From positions 744,001-808,000 of the forward strand of contig NZ_SDSI01000002.1 of assembly GCF_004153605.1 (NCBI RefSeq): a DNA stretch of 64,000 bases, written 5' to 3'. The notes below the pieces were generated by a model. It did not search any database, had not been told where the DNA came from, and was given only the letters and a program-made list of their open reading frames with translations. Source of the stretch: Qipengyuania_B thermophila. Lineage in GTDB: Bacteria > Pseudomonadota > Alphaproteobacteria > Sphingomonadales > Sphingomonadaceae. The position numbers were made by a program, and so were the translations under genes. Position 1 is the stretch's first letter. Each line of letters opens with the position of its first letter. Below are positions 51,316-60,095 of the stretch, piece by piece.

Positions 51316-53316
51316 ATGTCCAGCATGCACCATCAGCTTTCCTCGCGCCGCCTTTCGGGCGCAGCCCTGCTGGCCGCCACCGTGCTCGCCGGCATTCCTG
51401 TCAGCTCCGCCGCCCAGATGAGCGGATCGGCAGTCACGGCCAGTCCGCAGGAGTGGGACCGCGCGCGCGCCGACATGGTGGCGCGGCAGTCCGGCCCCAT
51501 GCGCGGCGCCATCACCCGCTGGGAGCAGCTCAACGGCACGGACGGCTTGTCTTTCGATGATTACGCCGGGTTCATCCTCACCTATCCGGGCTTTCCCCAG
51601 GAACAGCGGATGCGCACGCGGGCCGAGAATGCGCTCGCCCGCCAGGCGGCGTCGCCGGCAAGTGTCGCGTCCTTCTTCGACCGCTACCCGCCGCTGACCA
51701 ACAACGGACGGGCGCGGCATGCGCTTGCGCTGCAGGCTCTGGGAAGGCCGGACGCGGTGGACGCGGCGCGGGCGGCGTGGCGCGCCGGAACGCTGGACCC
51801 CGCGCTCGAGGGGGCCATTCTCACCCAGTTCGGCGGGCGCTTCGGCCCCGAGGACCATGCCGAGCGGCTTGATGCGCTGCTCTGGCAGGGCGACCCCGTT
51901 GCGGCCCGGCGGCAGTCAGTCCTCGTTCCCGCTTCCGGCGGAGGAGTGCTGGCCGCGCGGCTTAGTCTCGTCGAAGGGCGCGACCCGTCGGCCATGGGGA
52001 TCATGGTCCCTGCCGAGGCGATGATCGATCCGGGCTATGTCTTCAATCTGGTGCGGGCGCACCGGGCGGCGAACCGGCCGTTTGAGGCGGCGGCGGCACT
52101 CGTCAGTCGCGGCACGTTCAGAACGCCCGCGCGCGATCCCGAGGCATTCGTGGGCGAGATGCTGCGTGTCGCGCGCGCGGCCGGCGCCCGCCAGGCGGCG
52201 CAGATTGCCGGGCGCGTGGACGATCTGTTCGCTCCAGGCACGGACATCAGCCGCCAGTCGTTCCGCCTGCGGGACGATTACACCTCGCTGATGTGGCTCG
52301 GCGGGACGCAGGCCTTGTGGAACCTCGGCGACGGGGCGGCTGCCGCGCCGCTGTTCTACCGCTACGGTGCGGCGGCGCAGACGCCCCAGACGCGCACCAA
52401 GGGGTTTTACTGGGCTGGCCGTGCTGCGGCACGCGCCGGACAGTCGGCAGAAGCGCAGCGGCATTACGAACTCGCAGCCGCGCATCCCGACCGTTTCTAC
52501 GGCCAGCTGTCGCTGCAGCGGCTCGGCCGAAGCCTGCCGCCGCTCGACCGTACCCTCCCTCCGCAGCCAAGCGACGCGGCGCGCGCGGCGTTCAGGCAGG
52601 CGCCCCTGACCCTGGCGGTCGCCGAGGTCGCGCGGGATGCGCCATGGAATGTCGGCGTCCAGTTCTACCGGGCCATGGCGGAGCGCGCCGTCACCGCGGA
52701 GGACAAAGCGCTGGTGGCCGAATTCGCGCGCGAGATCGGCCGGCGCGACCTGGCGGTCATCCTGGCCGACGCAGCCGGCGCCAAGGGTCTCGACCAGTTC
52801 GTCGCGCAAGGTTTCCCGACACTGTCCACTCCGGCCGGCACGTACTGGACCATGGTCCACGCCATCGCCCGCCAGGAAAGCCAGTTCGCGCAGAACGCCA
52901 TCAGCCATGCCGGAGCGCGCGGCCTGATGCAGCTCATGCCGGGCACGGCGCGGGAACAGGCCGAGCGGACCGGGATGACCTATCTGGCAGCCGACCTCCT
53001 CGGGTCGCCTGACTACAACATCCGGCTCGGCGACGGCTATTTCCAGCGGATGCTCGCCAATTACGGCGGTTCGTACGTCCTCGCCGTGGCCGCATACAAC
53101 GCGGGTCCGGGCAACGTGAACCGCTGGCTGCGCGCCAACGGCGATCCGCGAACCGGGGCCGTCGACTGGATCGACTGGATCGAGCGGATTCCCTTCACCG
53201 AAACCCGAACCTATGTGCATCGGGTGCTGGAGAATGCGGTGGTCTACGAACATCTGCACCCCGACCGGGCAAGAGTGCCGGGACGTCCGCGCATGCTCGA
53301 CGGCTTCCTGCGCTGA
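51316..53316 (+). CDS. slt: Soluble lytic murein transglycosylase
   Basis: This 666-residue periplasmic protein has a signal sequence (LSGAALLAATVLAGIPVSSA-AQ), a long alpha-helical U-shaped region with TPR-like repeats (FYWAGRAAARAGQSAEAQRH) and a C-terminal SLT domain: catalytic E521 in IARQESQF, SHAGARGLMQLMPGTA, and AAYNAGPGNVNRWL. It cleaves peptidoglycan to 1,6-anhydro-muropeptides, the substrates of AmpG. The ATG at 51316 is preceded by GGAGCAAGG. Confidence 0.92.
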   Translation: MSSMHHQLSSRRLSGAALLAATVLAGIPVSSAAQMSGSAVTASPQEWDRARADMVARQSGPMRGAITRWEQLNGTDGLSFDDYAGFILTYPGFPQEQRMRTRAENALARQAASPASVASFFDRYPPLTNNGRARHALALQALGRPDAVDAARAAWRAGTLDPALEGAILTQFGGRFGPEDHAERLDALLWQGDPVAARRQSVLVPASGGGVLAARLSLVEGRDPSAMGIMVPAEAMIDPGYVFNLVRAHRAANRPFEAAAALVSRGTFRTPARDPEAFVGEMLRVARAAGARQAAQIAGRVDDLFAPGTDISRQSFRLRDDYTSLMWLGGTQALWNLGDGAAAAPLFYRYGAAAQTPQTRTKGFYWAGRAAARAGQSAEAQRHYELAAAHPDRFYGQLSLQRLGRSLPPLDRTLPPQPSDAARAAFRQAPLTLAVAEVARDAPWNVGVQFYRAMAERAVTAEDKALVAEFAREIGRRDLAVILADAAGAKGLDQFVAQGFPTLSTPAGTYWTMVHAIARQESQFAQNAISHAGARGLMQLMPGTAREQAERTGMTYLAADLLGSPDYNIRLGDGYFQRMLANYGGSYVLAVAAYNAGPGNVNRWLRANGDPRTGAVDWIDWIERIPFTETRTYVHRVLENAVVYEHLHPDRARVPGRPRMLDGFLR

Positions 53317-53335
53317 CGCTGCGGCGCGGTCCGTG

Positions 53336-53854
53336 ATGACGCCTGCCGCACGCGCAGTGCTGTGGCCTGCGCTTCTGCTCGCCTGCATCCCCGCGAGCGG
53401 AGCCGCCGCGCAGCCAAGGCAGAGCCTTGGCACCTTCGGCGAATGGGGTGCATTTGCGGATGCACGCGCCGGCACCTGCTACGCGATCGCAATGGCGCGT
53501 CCCGATCCGCGTGCGCGCGAGCGGCAGCCTTACGCCACCGTGTCGGTGTGGCCGGAGCGGGGCATTTCGGGACAAGTGTTCTGGCAGCTGGCGCGCACGG
53601 CGCGTCCGGGATCGTACGCCACGGCCCAGATCGGCACGCGCAGGTTTGCTCTCGCGCTGCGCGGAGCCGATGCCTGGCTGCTCCGGCCTGACGAGGAACC
53701 CGCGTTTCGCGCGGCTCTGCGCGGCGCGCGGTCGATGACCGTCTCGTACCGCGACACGAACGGGCGGTTCTACACGGAACGCTACGCGCTTGATGGCGCG
53801 CCGAGCGCGATGGATGCGGCGCAGCTTGGCTGCATGGGCAAGCGCGTCTCTTGA
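53336..53854 (+). CDS. Small exported protein, possibly IalB-like
   Basis: The 172-residue product has a signal peptide (VLWPALLLACIPASGAAA), then a beta-rich stretch (FGEWGAFADARAGTCYAIAM; RQPYATVSVWPERG; IGTRRFALALRGADAWLLRP; SMTVSYRDTNGRFYTERY) with two cysteines in the mature part. The pattern resembles the invasion-associated locus B fold, but the match is weak and by eye. ATG 53336 starts 19 bases after the transglycosylase stop, so the two may be co-transcribed. Confidence 0.6.
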   Translation: MTPAARAVLWPALLLACIPASGAAAQPRQSLGTFGEWGAFADARAGTCYAIAMARPDPRARERQPYATVSVWPERGISGQVFWQLARTARPGSYATAQIGTRRFALALRGADAWLLRPDEEPAFRAALRGARSMTVSYRDTNGRFYTERYALDGAPSAMDAAQLGCMGKRVS

Positions 53855-53865
53855 AGGCAAGGCGA

Positions 53866-53895
53866 AAGGAGCGGGACGCGAGCGCCCCGCTCCTT
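53866..53895 (-). terminator. Terminator between convergent genes
   Basis: AAGGAGCGGG and CCCGCTCCTT form a 10-bp stem with additional pairing (CGC/GCG) inside. On the minus strand the stem is followed by TTTCGCCTT, so it fits best as the terminator of the outer membrane protein gene, but it may act on both strands. Confidence 0.6.
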
Positions 53896-53900
53896 GCGGA

Positions 53901-54572
53901 TCAGAAGCGGATGCCGAAGCCCGCGACGATCTGGTGACGGTCGAGATCGATGTCGAACCGGTCCGAGGCGGTGTTCCGCCCAAAGTCGACCTCGGCGCGC
54001 GAGTAGTTCGAGTACCGGTACTCCAGCTTGGCGAAGCTGTTGCCGCTCAGCGCGTATTCGAAGCCGCCCCCGATGCGGTAGCCGTCGGCGTTCAGACGAG
54101 AGGACAGCGCCGTGCCGCCGAGGCCGGCGTTCACGTCATAGCGGGCGTTGGTGTAGCCGCCCTTGGCGTAGACCAGCAGGTCGGGCTGGGCCAGGAAACC
54201 GACACGGGCGCCCACATACAGGTCCCGCTTCGCGTTGACGTCGCCAAGACCGGCGTTTTCGATGCCCGTCAGGGTCCGCTCGGACTTCGCGGTCGATCCG
54301 GTCAGTTCCGCCTCGGCACCGATCACGGCGCCGCCGATGCCAAGGTCATAGCCGATGGCGCCACCATACATCACGCCCTCGAACGAGCGGTCGTCGGCCG
54401 TGCCGGTGTTCACGGTGCTGCCGGCCTTGTTGATGTCGTAGCCCACGAGCGCCTCGACGCGCGGACCCGTGAAGGTGGGGTTCACCTGTGTCTGCGCCGC
54501 CGCAGGTGCGGCAAGGGCGAAAAGGGCAGCCGATCCCGTCAGAGCGGAGAGAGCAGCAATACGAATGGTCAT
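53901..54572 (-). CDS. Outer membrane beta-barrel protein (opacity-like)
   Basis: The 223-residue product has a signal peptide (LTGSAALFALAAPAAA-QT), then alternating beta strands with glycine turns (GPRVEALVGYDINKAG; VMYGGAIGYDLGIGGAVIGAEAEL; LYVGARVGFLAQPDLLVYAKGGY; GGFEYALSGNSFAKLEYRYSNYS) and the terminal HQIVAGFGIRF. A final Phe is the usual BAM recognition residue. This is the eight-stranded OmpA/Opa-like porin family. ATG 54572 follows GGAGATGTT. The long AT-rich upstream region suggests regulated expression. Confidence 0.88.
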   Translation of the reverse strand: MTIRIAALSALTGSAALFALAAPAAAQTQVNPTFTGPRVEALVGYDINKAGSTVNTGTADDRSFEGVMYGGAIGYDLGIGGAVIGAEAELTGSTAKSERTLTGIENAGLGDVNAKRDLYVGARVGFLAQPDLLVYAKGGYTNARYDVNAGLGGTALSSRLNADGYRIGGGFEYALSGNSFAKLEYRYSNYSRAEVDFGRNTASDRFDIDLDRHQIVAGFGIRF

Positions 54573-54753
54573 AACATCTCCATGTATTTTCGCGGTGCGA
54601 CCCGCTTGGACGATGGAAACGGAAGCCATCCTGAACTGTTTCATGAACACAACACAACAGGCCAACTGTTGTCGAAATGCTACAGTTTTGGTCATGTGTG
54701 GTTCATCAACTCAAACTGTCACGGAAGAACGACGCGATCGCGCGATGCGCGTT

Positions 54754-54782
54754 TTGCCCGTCGAGGCATTTTCCACTATAGG
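54754..54782 (+). promoter_or_regulatory. Predicted promoter of rlmN
   Basis: TTGCCC (54754-54759) and TATAGG (54777-54782), 17 bp apart, would start transcription within about 3 bases of the ATG at 54792, so the mRNA would be essentially leaderless. The 219-base region to the divergent outer membrane protein gene is otherwise AT-rich, with a CAACAG/CTGTTG inverted repeat. Confidence 0.45.
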
Positions 54783-54791
54783 CACCCTGTC

Positions 54792-56033
54792 ATGACCCAC
54801 AGCCTGATGATGCCGCCCCCCGGACTGATCGATCCGGTCCCAGTCCCGCGCCCTGCTGCGGATGAAGGGGCCGCGCGCCTCGACCTGCTTGGCCGGAGCC
54901 GCGGGGACATCGCGGCGCTGTTTGCGGAAGCGGGTCTTGATGCGCGCCAGGCACGCCTTCGTTCCCGCCAGGTGTTCCACTGGATCTACCATCGCGGCGA
55001 AACGGATTTCGAGGCGATGACCGACATCGCCAAGGCCATGCGCCCCTGGCTCGCCGAACGGTTCGTCGTCGGACGCCCGCACGTGGTGGAGTCGCAGCAT
55101 TCGCGCGACGGCACCCGCAAGTGGCTGCTGCAGACAGCCGACGGGCACGATTTCGAAATGGTGTTCATCCCGGACGCGGACCGGGGCACCTTGTGCGTGT
55201 CCAGTCAGGTCGGCTGCACGCTGAACTGCCGGTTCTGCCACACCGGAACCATGCGGCTCGTGCGCAATCTGACCGCTGCCGAGATCGTCGGCCAGGTCAT
55301 GCTGGCACGCGATGCGCTGGGCGAGTGGCCGCGCGGCAACGGCACCATGGCCGGTCTCGATACGGACGAAAGCGCCGGGCACTACACGTCCGATGGCCGG
55401 CTGCTCACCAACATCGTGATGATGGGCATGGGCGAACCGCTCTACAATTTCGACAATGTCCGCGACGCCCTGAACGTGATCATGGACGGCGACGGGCTCG
55501 CGCTGTCGAAGCGCCGGATCACGCTCTCGACGAGCGGCGTCGTGCCGATGATGCAGCGCTGCGGCGAGGAGATCGGCGTCAATCTGGCAGTGTCGCTTCA
55601 CGCCGTCACCAAGGAGGTGCGCGACGAGATCGTGCCGCTGAACCGCAAGTACGGCATCGACGAACTCCTGCGCGCCTGCGCCGCCTATCCCGGCGCGTCG
55701 AACGCCCGGCGGATCACCTTCGAATACGTGATGCTGCGGGACAAGAACGACAGCGACGACGACGCGCGCGAACTGGTGCGGTTGCTGCGCGCCTACAAGC
55801 TGCCGGCGAAGGTCAACCTCATCCCGTTCAACCCGTGGCCCGGCGCGCCGTACGAGTGCTCGTCTCCCGAGCGGGTGAAGCGGTTTTCGGAAATCGTGTT
55901 CGCCGCCGGGATCAGCGCCCCGGTGCGCACGCCGAGGGGCCGCGACATCGACGCGGCCTGCGGCCAGTTGCGCACGGCCGCCGAAAAGCGCAGCCGCGCC
56001 GAACGCGACCGCGCCGCACTTGCCGCTGCCTGA
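54792..56033 (+). CDS. rlmN: Dual-specificity RNA methyltransferase RlmN
   Basis: This radical SAM enzyme makes m2A2503 in 23S rRNA and m2A37 in tRNA. The 413-residue product has the cluster cysteines C142, C146 and C149 in GCTLNCRFCHTGT, MMGMGEPLYNFDNV, LSTSGVVPMM and LIPFNPWPGAPYECSSPERV, which carries the second catalytic Cys. The N-terminus is uncertain: ATG 54792 or ATG 54807 are both possible and neither has a Shine-Dalgarno sequence. Confidence 0.95.
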   Translation: MTHSLMMPPPGLIDPVPVPRPAADEGAARLDLLGRSRGDIAALFAEAGLDARQARLRSRQVFHWIYHRGETDFEAMTDIAKAMRPWLAERFVVGRPHVVESQHSRDGTRKWLLQTADGHDFEMVFIPDADRGTLCVSSQVGCTLNCRFCHTGTMRLVRNLTAAEIVGQVMLARDALGEWPRGNGTMAGLDTDESAGHYTSDGRLLTNIVMMGMGEPLYNFDNVRDALNVIMDGDGLALSKRRITLSTSGVVPMMQRCGEEIGVNLAVSLHAVTKEVRDEIVPLNRKYGIDELLRACAAYPGASNARRITFEYVMLRDKNDSDDDARELVRLLRAYKLPAKVNLIPFNPWPGAPYECSSPERVKRFSEIVFAAGISAPVRTPRGRDIDAACGQLRTAAEKRSRAERDRAALAAA

Positions 56034-56096
56034 GCGTGTCGCCGCGCTGCGCACCCCCGCGCCGCCCTCGTGAACGCGGCGTGTGATCGGGAGGGC

Positions 56097-56879
56097 ATGG
56101 TGACCCGCCCTGCGGTGCTCGTCACCGGCGCCGCCCGCCGGGTCGGGAAGGCCATCGCGGAGCGGTTCGCCGCCGCAGGCTGGCACGTGGTGATCCACCA
56201 CCGCACGTCTGGATCGCAGGCTGACGCTCTGGCGGCAAGGCTGCCCTCGGCGGAGACCGTCGAGTGCGACCTTGCGGACGCCGAGGCGGTGGCACGGATG
56301 GTGGCCCGGGTGGCCGAGGGATGCGAGGATTGGCGAGCCTGCGTCGCGTCGGCCTCCGTGTTCGAGGAGGACGACGTCGAGGCGTTCGATCCGCAGGTGT
56401 TCGCGCGTGCCATGGACGTCAACGCGGCGGGCGCCGTGCGCCTGTTGCAGCTCTATCTCCGCCACGCCCGCGCGGCGCCTGGCCGGCGCGCCATCGCCAT
56501 CACCGATCAGAAGCTCGCCAATCCGAACCCCGATTTCTTTTCCTACACGCTCAGCAAGGCGGCGCTGGCTGCGGCCGTGCCGTTGCTGGCGATGGGCGCG
56601 GCGCGGCGGGAGGACCGAGTCTATGCTGTCGCTCCGGGCGCGATCCTGCCCAGCCATGACCAGACCGATGCCGAGGCCGAGACCTCGCATCGGCTCAACC
56701 TCCTGCGCCGCCGCACGGGAGCCGCGGAAGTGGGCGATGCGTGCGTGTTCCTGGCGCAGGGACTGGTGGCGAGTGGCGAGACGATCTTCGTCGACAGCGG
56801 GCAGCACCTGCTGCGGCAGCCGCGCGACGTGATCTACCTGGCGCGCGGCTCGCACGCTGGTCCCGCGCACAAGCGCTGA
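56097..56879 (+). CDS. SDR family oxidoreductase, pteridine reductase-like
   Basis: The 260-residue Rossmann-fold protein has TGAARRVGK (10-18), the TGxxxRxG variant seen in pteridine reductases and FolM, DVNAAGAVRLLQLY, and the catalytic pair Y150/K154 in FSYTLSKAAL. A role in reducing dihydropterins is plausible but unproven. Start 56097 (MVTRPAVLVTG) has GGGAGGG close upstream; GTG 56100 is equally possible. It is followed about 40 bases later by a CFA synthase gene. Confidence 0.78.
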   Translation: MVTRPAVLVTGAARRVGKAIAERFAAAGWHVVIHHRTSGSQADALAARLPSAETVECDLADAEAVARMVARVAEGCEDWRACVASASVFEEDDVEAFDPQVFARAMDVNAAGAVRLLQLYLRHARAAPGRRAIAITDQKLANPNPDFFSYTLSKAALAAAVPLLAMGAARREDRVYAVAPGAILPSHDQTDAEAETSHRLNLLRRRTGAAEVGDACVFLAQGLVASGETIFVDSGQHLLRQPRDVIYLARGSHAGPAHKR

Positions 56880-56918
56880 GGATGGAAAGCCGCCGCGCGC
56901 GGCTCTATGCGCACGTCC

Positions 56919-58166
56919 ATGAGCAGGACCCTTTTTGACGCACTCATCGGCCGCACTGTTCGCCGGGGCCGGCTCGAGATCCGCCATGCCGACGGCACGA
57001 TCGTCCGCTTCGGAACGGCGGCGCCCGGCTGTCCGGACGTGGCTGTCCGCTTCACCGATGCGCGCGTTCCGCGCGATATCCTGATGGATCTTGCGCTTGG
57101 CGCCGCCGAGGCCTTCATGGACGGCAGGCTCGTGATCGAGCGCGGCGATGTCATGGAGCTCGCGCAACTGCTGCGGATGAACGCCCGCTGGGACGAAGGC
57201 GGCCGCAAGCCGCGCGCCCACCCGCTCCGCCGCCTCGCCAACCGCGCCGCCTTCACGGTGGAGCAGGTCAACCGGCAGATGGGTGCGCGCAGCAATGTCG
57301 CGCATCACTACGACATCGGCAATGCGCTGTACCGGCTGATGCTCGATGCGGAGCACATGCAGTACAGCTGCGCCTACTGGCCTCGCGAGGACATGACCCT
57401 TGCCGAGGCGCAGGAGGCGAAGTTGGCCCACATCGCCGCCAAGCTGGCGTTGCGCGCCGGCGACATGGTGCTCGACATCGGCTGCGGATGGGGCGGCATG
57501 GCGATCTATCTCGCCCGCCATTTCGACGTGCGCGTGCACGGCATCACCCTGTCGGCCGAACAGCTTGCGCTGGCGCGGGAGCGGGCGGAGGAAGCGGGCG
57601 TCGCGGACCGGATCACCTTCGAGCTGATCGACTACCGCGACTTGCCGGCCCGGCAGTTCCGATACGACCGGATCGTGTCGGTCGGCATGTTCGAGCATGT
57701 CGGCCGTCCGCAGTTCGCCACGTTCTTCCGCACGTGCGCATCGTTGCTCGAGGAGGACGGGGTGATGCTGCTGCACACGATCGGCCGGATGGGTTCGCCC
57801 GGCACCACCGATGCTTTCACCCGCAAGTACATCTTCCCCGGCGGCTACATCCCTGCCTTGTCCGAGACGGTGGTCGCCAGCGAACACGTGCGCCTGATCG
57901 CGGCGGATGTGGAGACGTGGCGTCTCCACTACGCGCGCACGCTGCGGGCATGGTATGCGAACTGCCAGACGCACCGCGAGGCGATCACGGCGCTGTTCGA
58001 CGAGCGGTTCTTCCGCATGTGGACCTTCTACCTTGCCGGGGCGACCGCCGCCTTCGAGAGTGGGGCCATGTGCAACTACCAGATCCAGTACGTTCGCCGG
58101 CGCGACGCCCTGCCGCTGACCCGCGACTACATGATCGAAGCCGAGCGCGCCCTCCTCGGCAGCTAG
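56919..58166 (+). CDS. cfa: Cyclopropane-fatty-acyl-phospholipid synthase
   Basis: This 415-residue enzyme transfers a methylene from SAM to membrane lipid double bonds. Visible features are the N-terminal lipid-binding domain, NVAHHYDIGNALYRLMLDAEHMQYSCAYW, SAM motif VLDIGCGWGG (184-193), GITLSAEQLALARERAEEAG and FEHVGRPQF. Start 56919 (MSRTLFDALIG) is favoured; Met four codons upstream is possible. It stands between an SDR gene and argG. Confidence 0.92.
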   Translation: MSRTLFDALIGRTVRRGRLEIRHADGTIVRFGTAAPGCPDVAVRFTDARVPRDILMDLALGAAEAFMDGRLVIERGDVMELAQLLRMNARWDEGGRKPRAHPLRRLANRAAFTVEQVNRQMGARSNVAHHYDIGNALYRLMLDAEHMQYSCAYWPREDMTLAEAQEAKLAHIAAKLALRAGDMVLDIGCGWGGMAIYLARHFDVRVHGITLSAEQLALARERAEEAGVADRITFELIDYRDLPARQFRYDRIVSVGMFEHVGRPQFATFFRTCASLLEEDGVMLLHTIGRMGSPGTTDAFTRKYIFPGGYIPALSETVVASEHVRLIAADVETWRLHYARTLRAWYANCQTHREAITALFDERFFRMWTFYLAGATAAFESGAMCNYQIQYVRRRDALPLTRDYMIEAERALLGS

Positions 58167-58232
58167 CGGATCATTGTGCCCGGCGGCTTCGGCTGTTACC
58201 TGCCCGCCGCCACGTCTGAACCGGAGCCGCCC

Positions 58233-59450
58233 ATGCCGCCCATCAAGAAAGTCGTTCTCGCCTATTCCGGCGGTCTCGACACCAGCGTCATCCTGAAGTG
58301 GCTGCAGGTCGAACGGGGCTGCGAGGTGGTGACCTTCACCGCGGACCTCGGCCAGGGCGAGGAGCTGGAGCCGGCCCGGGAAAAGGCCCGCGCCATGGGG
58401 CTGCCCGACGCCAGCATCTTCATCGAGGACTTGCGCGAAGAATTCGTGCGCGATTTCGTCTTTCCCATGATGCGCGCCAACGCCCGTTACGAAGGCGACT
58501 ATCTGCTCGGCACCTCCATCGCCCGGCCGCTGATTTCCAAGCGCCTCGTCGAGATCGCCCGCGAGGTGGGCGCCGACGCCATCGCCCATGGTGCGACCGG
58601 CAAGGGCAACGACCAGGTCCGCTTCGAACTGTCCGCCTACGCGCTCGCGCCCGACATCCGCATCGTCGCCCCGTGGCGCGAATGGGACCTGACCAGCCGC
58701 ACCGCGCTCATCGACTGGGCCGAGAATCACCAGATCCAGGTGCCTCGGGACAAGCGCGGGGAAAGCCCGTTCTCCACCGACGCCAACCTCCTGCACACCT
58801 CGTCCGAGGGCAAGGTGCTGGAGGATCCGTGGGACGAAGTGCCGTCCTATGTCTACTCCCGGACCGTCGATCCCGAGGATGCGCCCGACACGGCCGAGAC
58901 GATCACCGTCGACTTCGTGAGCGGCGACGGGGTCGCGCTCAACGGCGAGGCCATGTCGCCCGCCACCCTGCTCGCGGCGCTCAACGAACTGGGCCGCCGC
59001 CACGGGATCGGCCGGCTCGACCTCGTCGAGAACCGCTTCGTCGGCATGAAGAGCCGCGGGATGTACGAAACCCCCGGTGGCACCATCTACGCCGCCGCGC
59101 ATCGCGGGATCGAGCAGCTCACCCTCGACCGCGGCGCGGCGCATCTCAAGGACGAACTGATGCCGCGCTATGCCGAACTCGTCTACAACGGCTTCTGGTT
59201 CTCGCCCGAGCGCGAGATGCTCCAGGCCGCCATCGACCACAGCCAGGCGAAGGTCGAGGGCACCGTCCGCCTCAGGCTCTACAAGGGCCACGTCCAGGTC
59301 ACCGGGCGCCGCTCGCCGCAGTCGCTCTATTCCGAACGCCACGTCACCTTCGAGGACGACGCCGGCGCCTACGACCAGCAGGACGCCGAAGGGTTCATCA
59401 AGCTGAACGCCCTGCGCCTGAGGCTGCTCGCCCGGCGCGACCGCGCATAA
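58233..59450 (+). CDS. argG: Argininosuccinate synthase
   Basis: ArgG joins citrulline and aspartate in arginine synthesis. The 405-residue protein has the PP-loop AYSGGLDTS (10-18), GATGKGNDQVRFELS, and SPFSTDANLLHTSSEG near the tetramer interface. The start MPPIKKVVLAYSGG at 58233 is the family start. It is 66 bases after cfa. Confidence 0.97.
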   Translation: MPPIKKVVLAYSGGLDTSVILKWLQVERGCEVVTFTADLGQGEELEPAREKARAMGLPDASIFIEDLREEFVRDFVFPMMRANARYEGDYLLGTSIARPLISKRLVEIAREVGADAIAHGATGKGNDQVRFELSAYALAPDIRIVAPWREWDLTSRTALIDWAENHQIQVPRDKRGESPFSTDANLLHTSSEGKVLEDPWDEVPSYVYSRTVDPEDAPDTAETITVDFVSGDGVALNGEAMSPATLLAALNELGRRHGIGRLDLVENRFVGMKSRGMYETPGGTIYAAAHRGIEQLTLDRGAAHLKDELMPRYAELVYNGFWFSPEREMLQAAIDHSQAKVEGTVRLRLYKGHVQVTGRRSPQSLYSERHVTFEDDAGAYDQQDAEGFIKLNALRLRLLARRDRA

Positions 59451-59471
59451 CGCCCCTGCCCGCCGCGTGTT

Positions 59472-59507
59472 CCACAGTTTTGCACTCAACTCGTCGATGA
59501 ACTGTGG
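59472..59507. repeat. Inverted repeat between argG and rlpA-like gene
   Basis: CCACAGTT and AACTGTGG are exact inverted arms separated by 20 bases, with no T run. It may be an operator or an RNA hairpin. It lies 22 bases past argG. Confidence 0.4.
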
Positions 59508-59591
59508 CACGAATGGGGCAGACGGCCCGCCCGCTTAACGACTCCCCGGCGGTCTGCGCCTAGAAGCCTGCGCAGTCCAACGGGAGGTTCC

Positions 59592-60095
59592 ATGACCAGA
59601 CGTTTGATCCGCCTGGGCGCGTTCGCCCTCGCCATGTCGACGCCGGCCGCCGCCAGCGACAACGCCGACACGGCTCTGCCGACGCAGCCGCCGGTCGCCG
59701 CCGAAGCCGACGCCGCGACCGAAGCACCGGCCGCGCCGGCCGCCGCGCCGCGCAGCTGGGCCGAGGCGACGCCGGCCGCGCGCGAGAAGCGCGAGGACGG
59801 ACGCCTGATCGGTTCGGGCCGCGCCTCCTTCTACGCCGCCGAGTTTCACGGCCGCCGCACCGCCAGCGGGGCGCGCTTCGACATGCACGCCCTGACCGCG
59901 GCGCACCGCACCCTGCCCTTCGGCAGCCGCGTGCGCGTCACCAACGCCCGCAACGGCCGCTCCGTCGTCGTCACCATCAACGATCGCGGCCCGTTCCACG
60001 ACAGCCGCATCCTCGATGTCAGCCGCGCCGCGGCCGAGCGGCTGGCCATGATCAACGCCGGCTCCGCCCCGGTGCGGCTGGAGCTGCTGGGCTAG
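59592..60095 (+). CDS. rlpA: RlpA-like septal ring lytic transglycosylase
   Basis: This 167-residue exported protein has a signal peptide (RLIRLGAFALAMSTPAAA), an Ala/Pro linker and a double-psi beta-barrel domain (GRASFYAAEFHGRRTASGAR; LPFGSRVRVTNARNGRSVVV; TINDRGPFHDSRILDVS) with the catalytic-type Asp in NDRGPF. There is no C-terminal SPOR domain, so septal targeting would differ from the Pseudomonas enzyme. GGGAGG precedes ATG 59592. Its end overlaps the next, convergent gene by four bases. Confidence 0.85.
   Translation: MTRRLIRLGAFALAMSTPAAASDNADTALPTQPPVAAEADAATEAPAAPAAAPRSWAEATPAAREKREDGRLIGSGRASFYAAEFHGRRTASGARFDMHALTAAHRTLPFGSRVRVTNARNGRSVVVTINDRGPFHDSRILDVSRAAAERLAMINAGSAPVRLELLG

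Noticed and set aside
54711..59510. 1599-codon open frame on the minus strand
   Set aside because: It lies opposite rlmN, an SDR gene, cfa and argG, all with clear family motifs. Long antisense frames are expected in GC-rich DNA and the translation has no recognisable domain.
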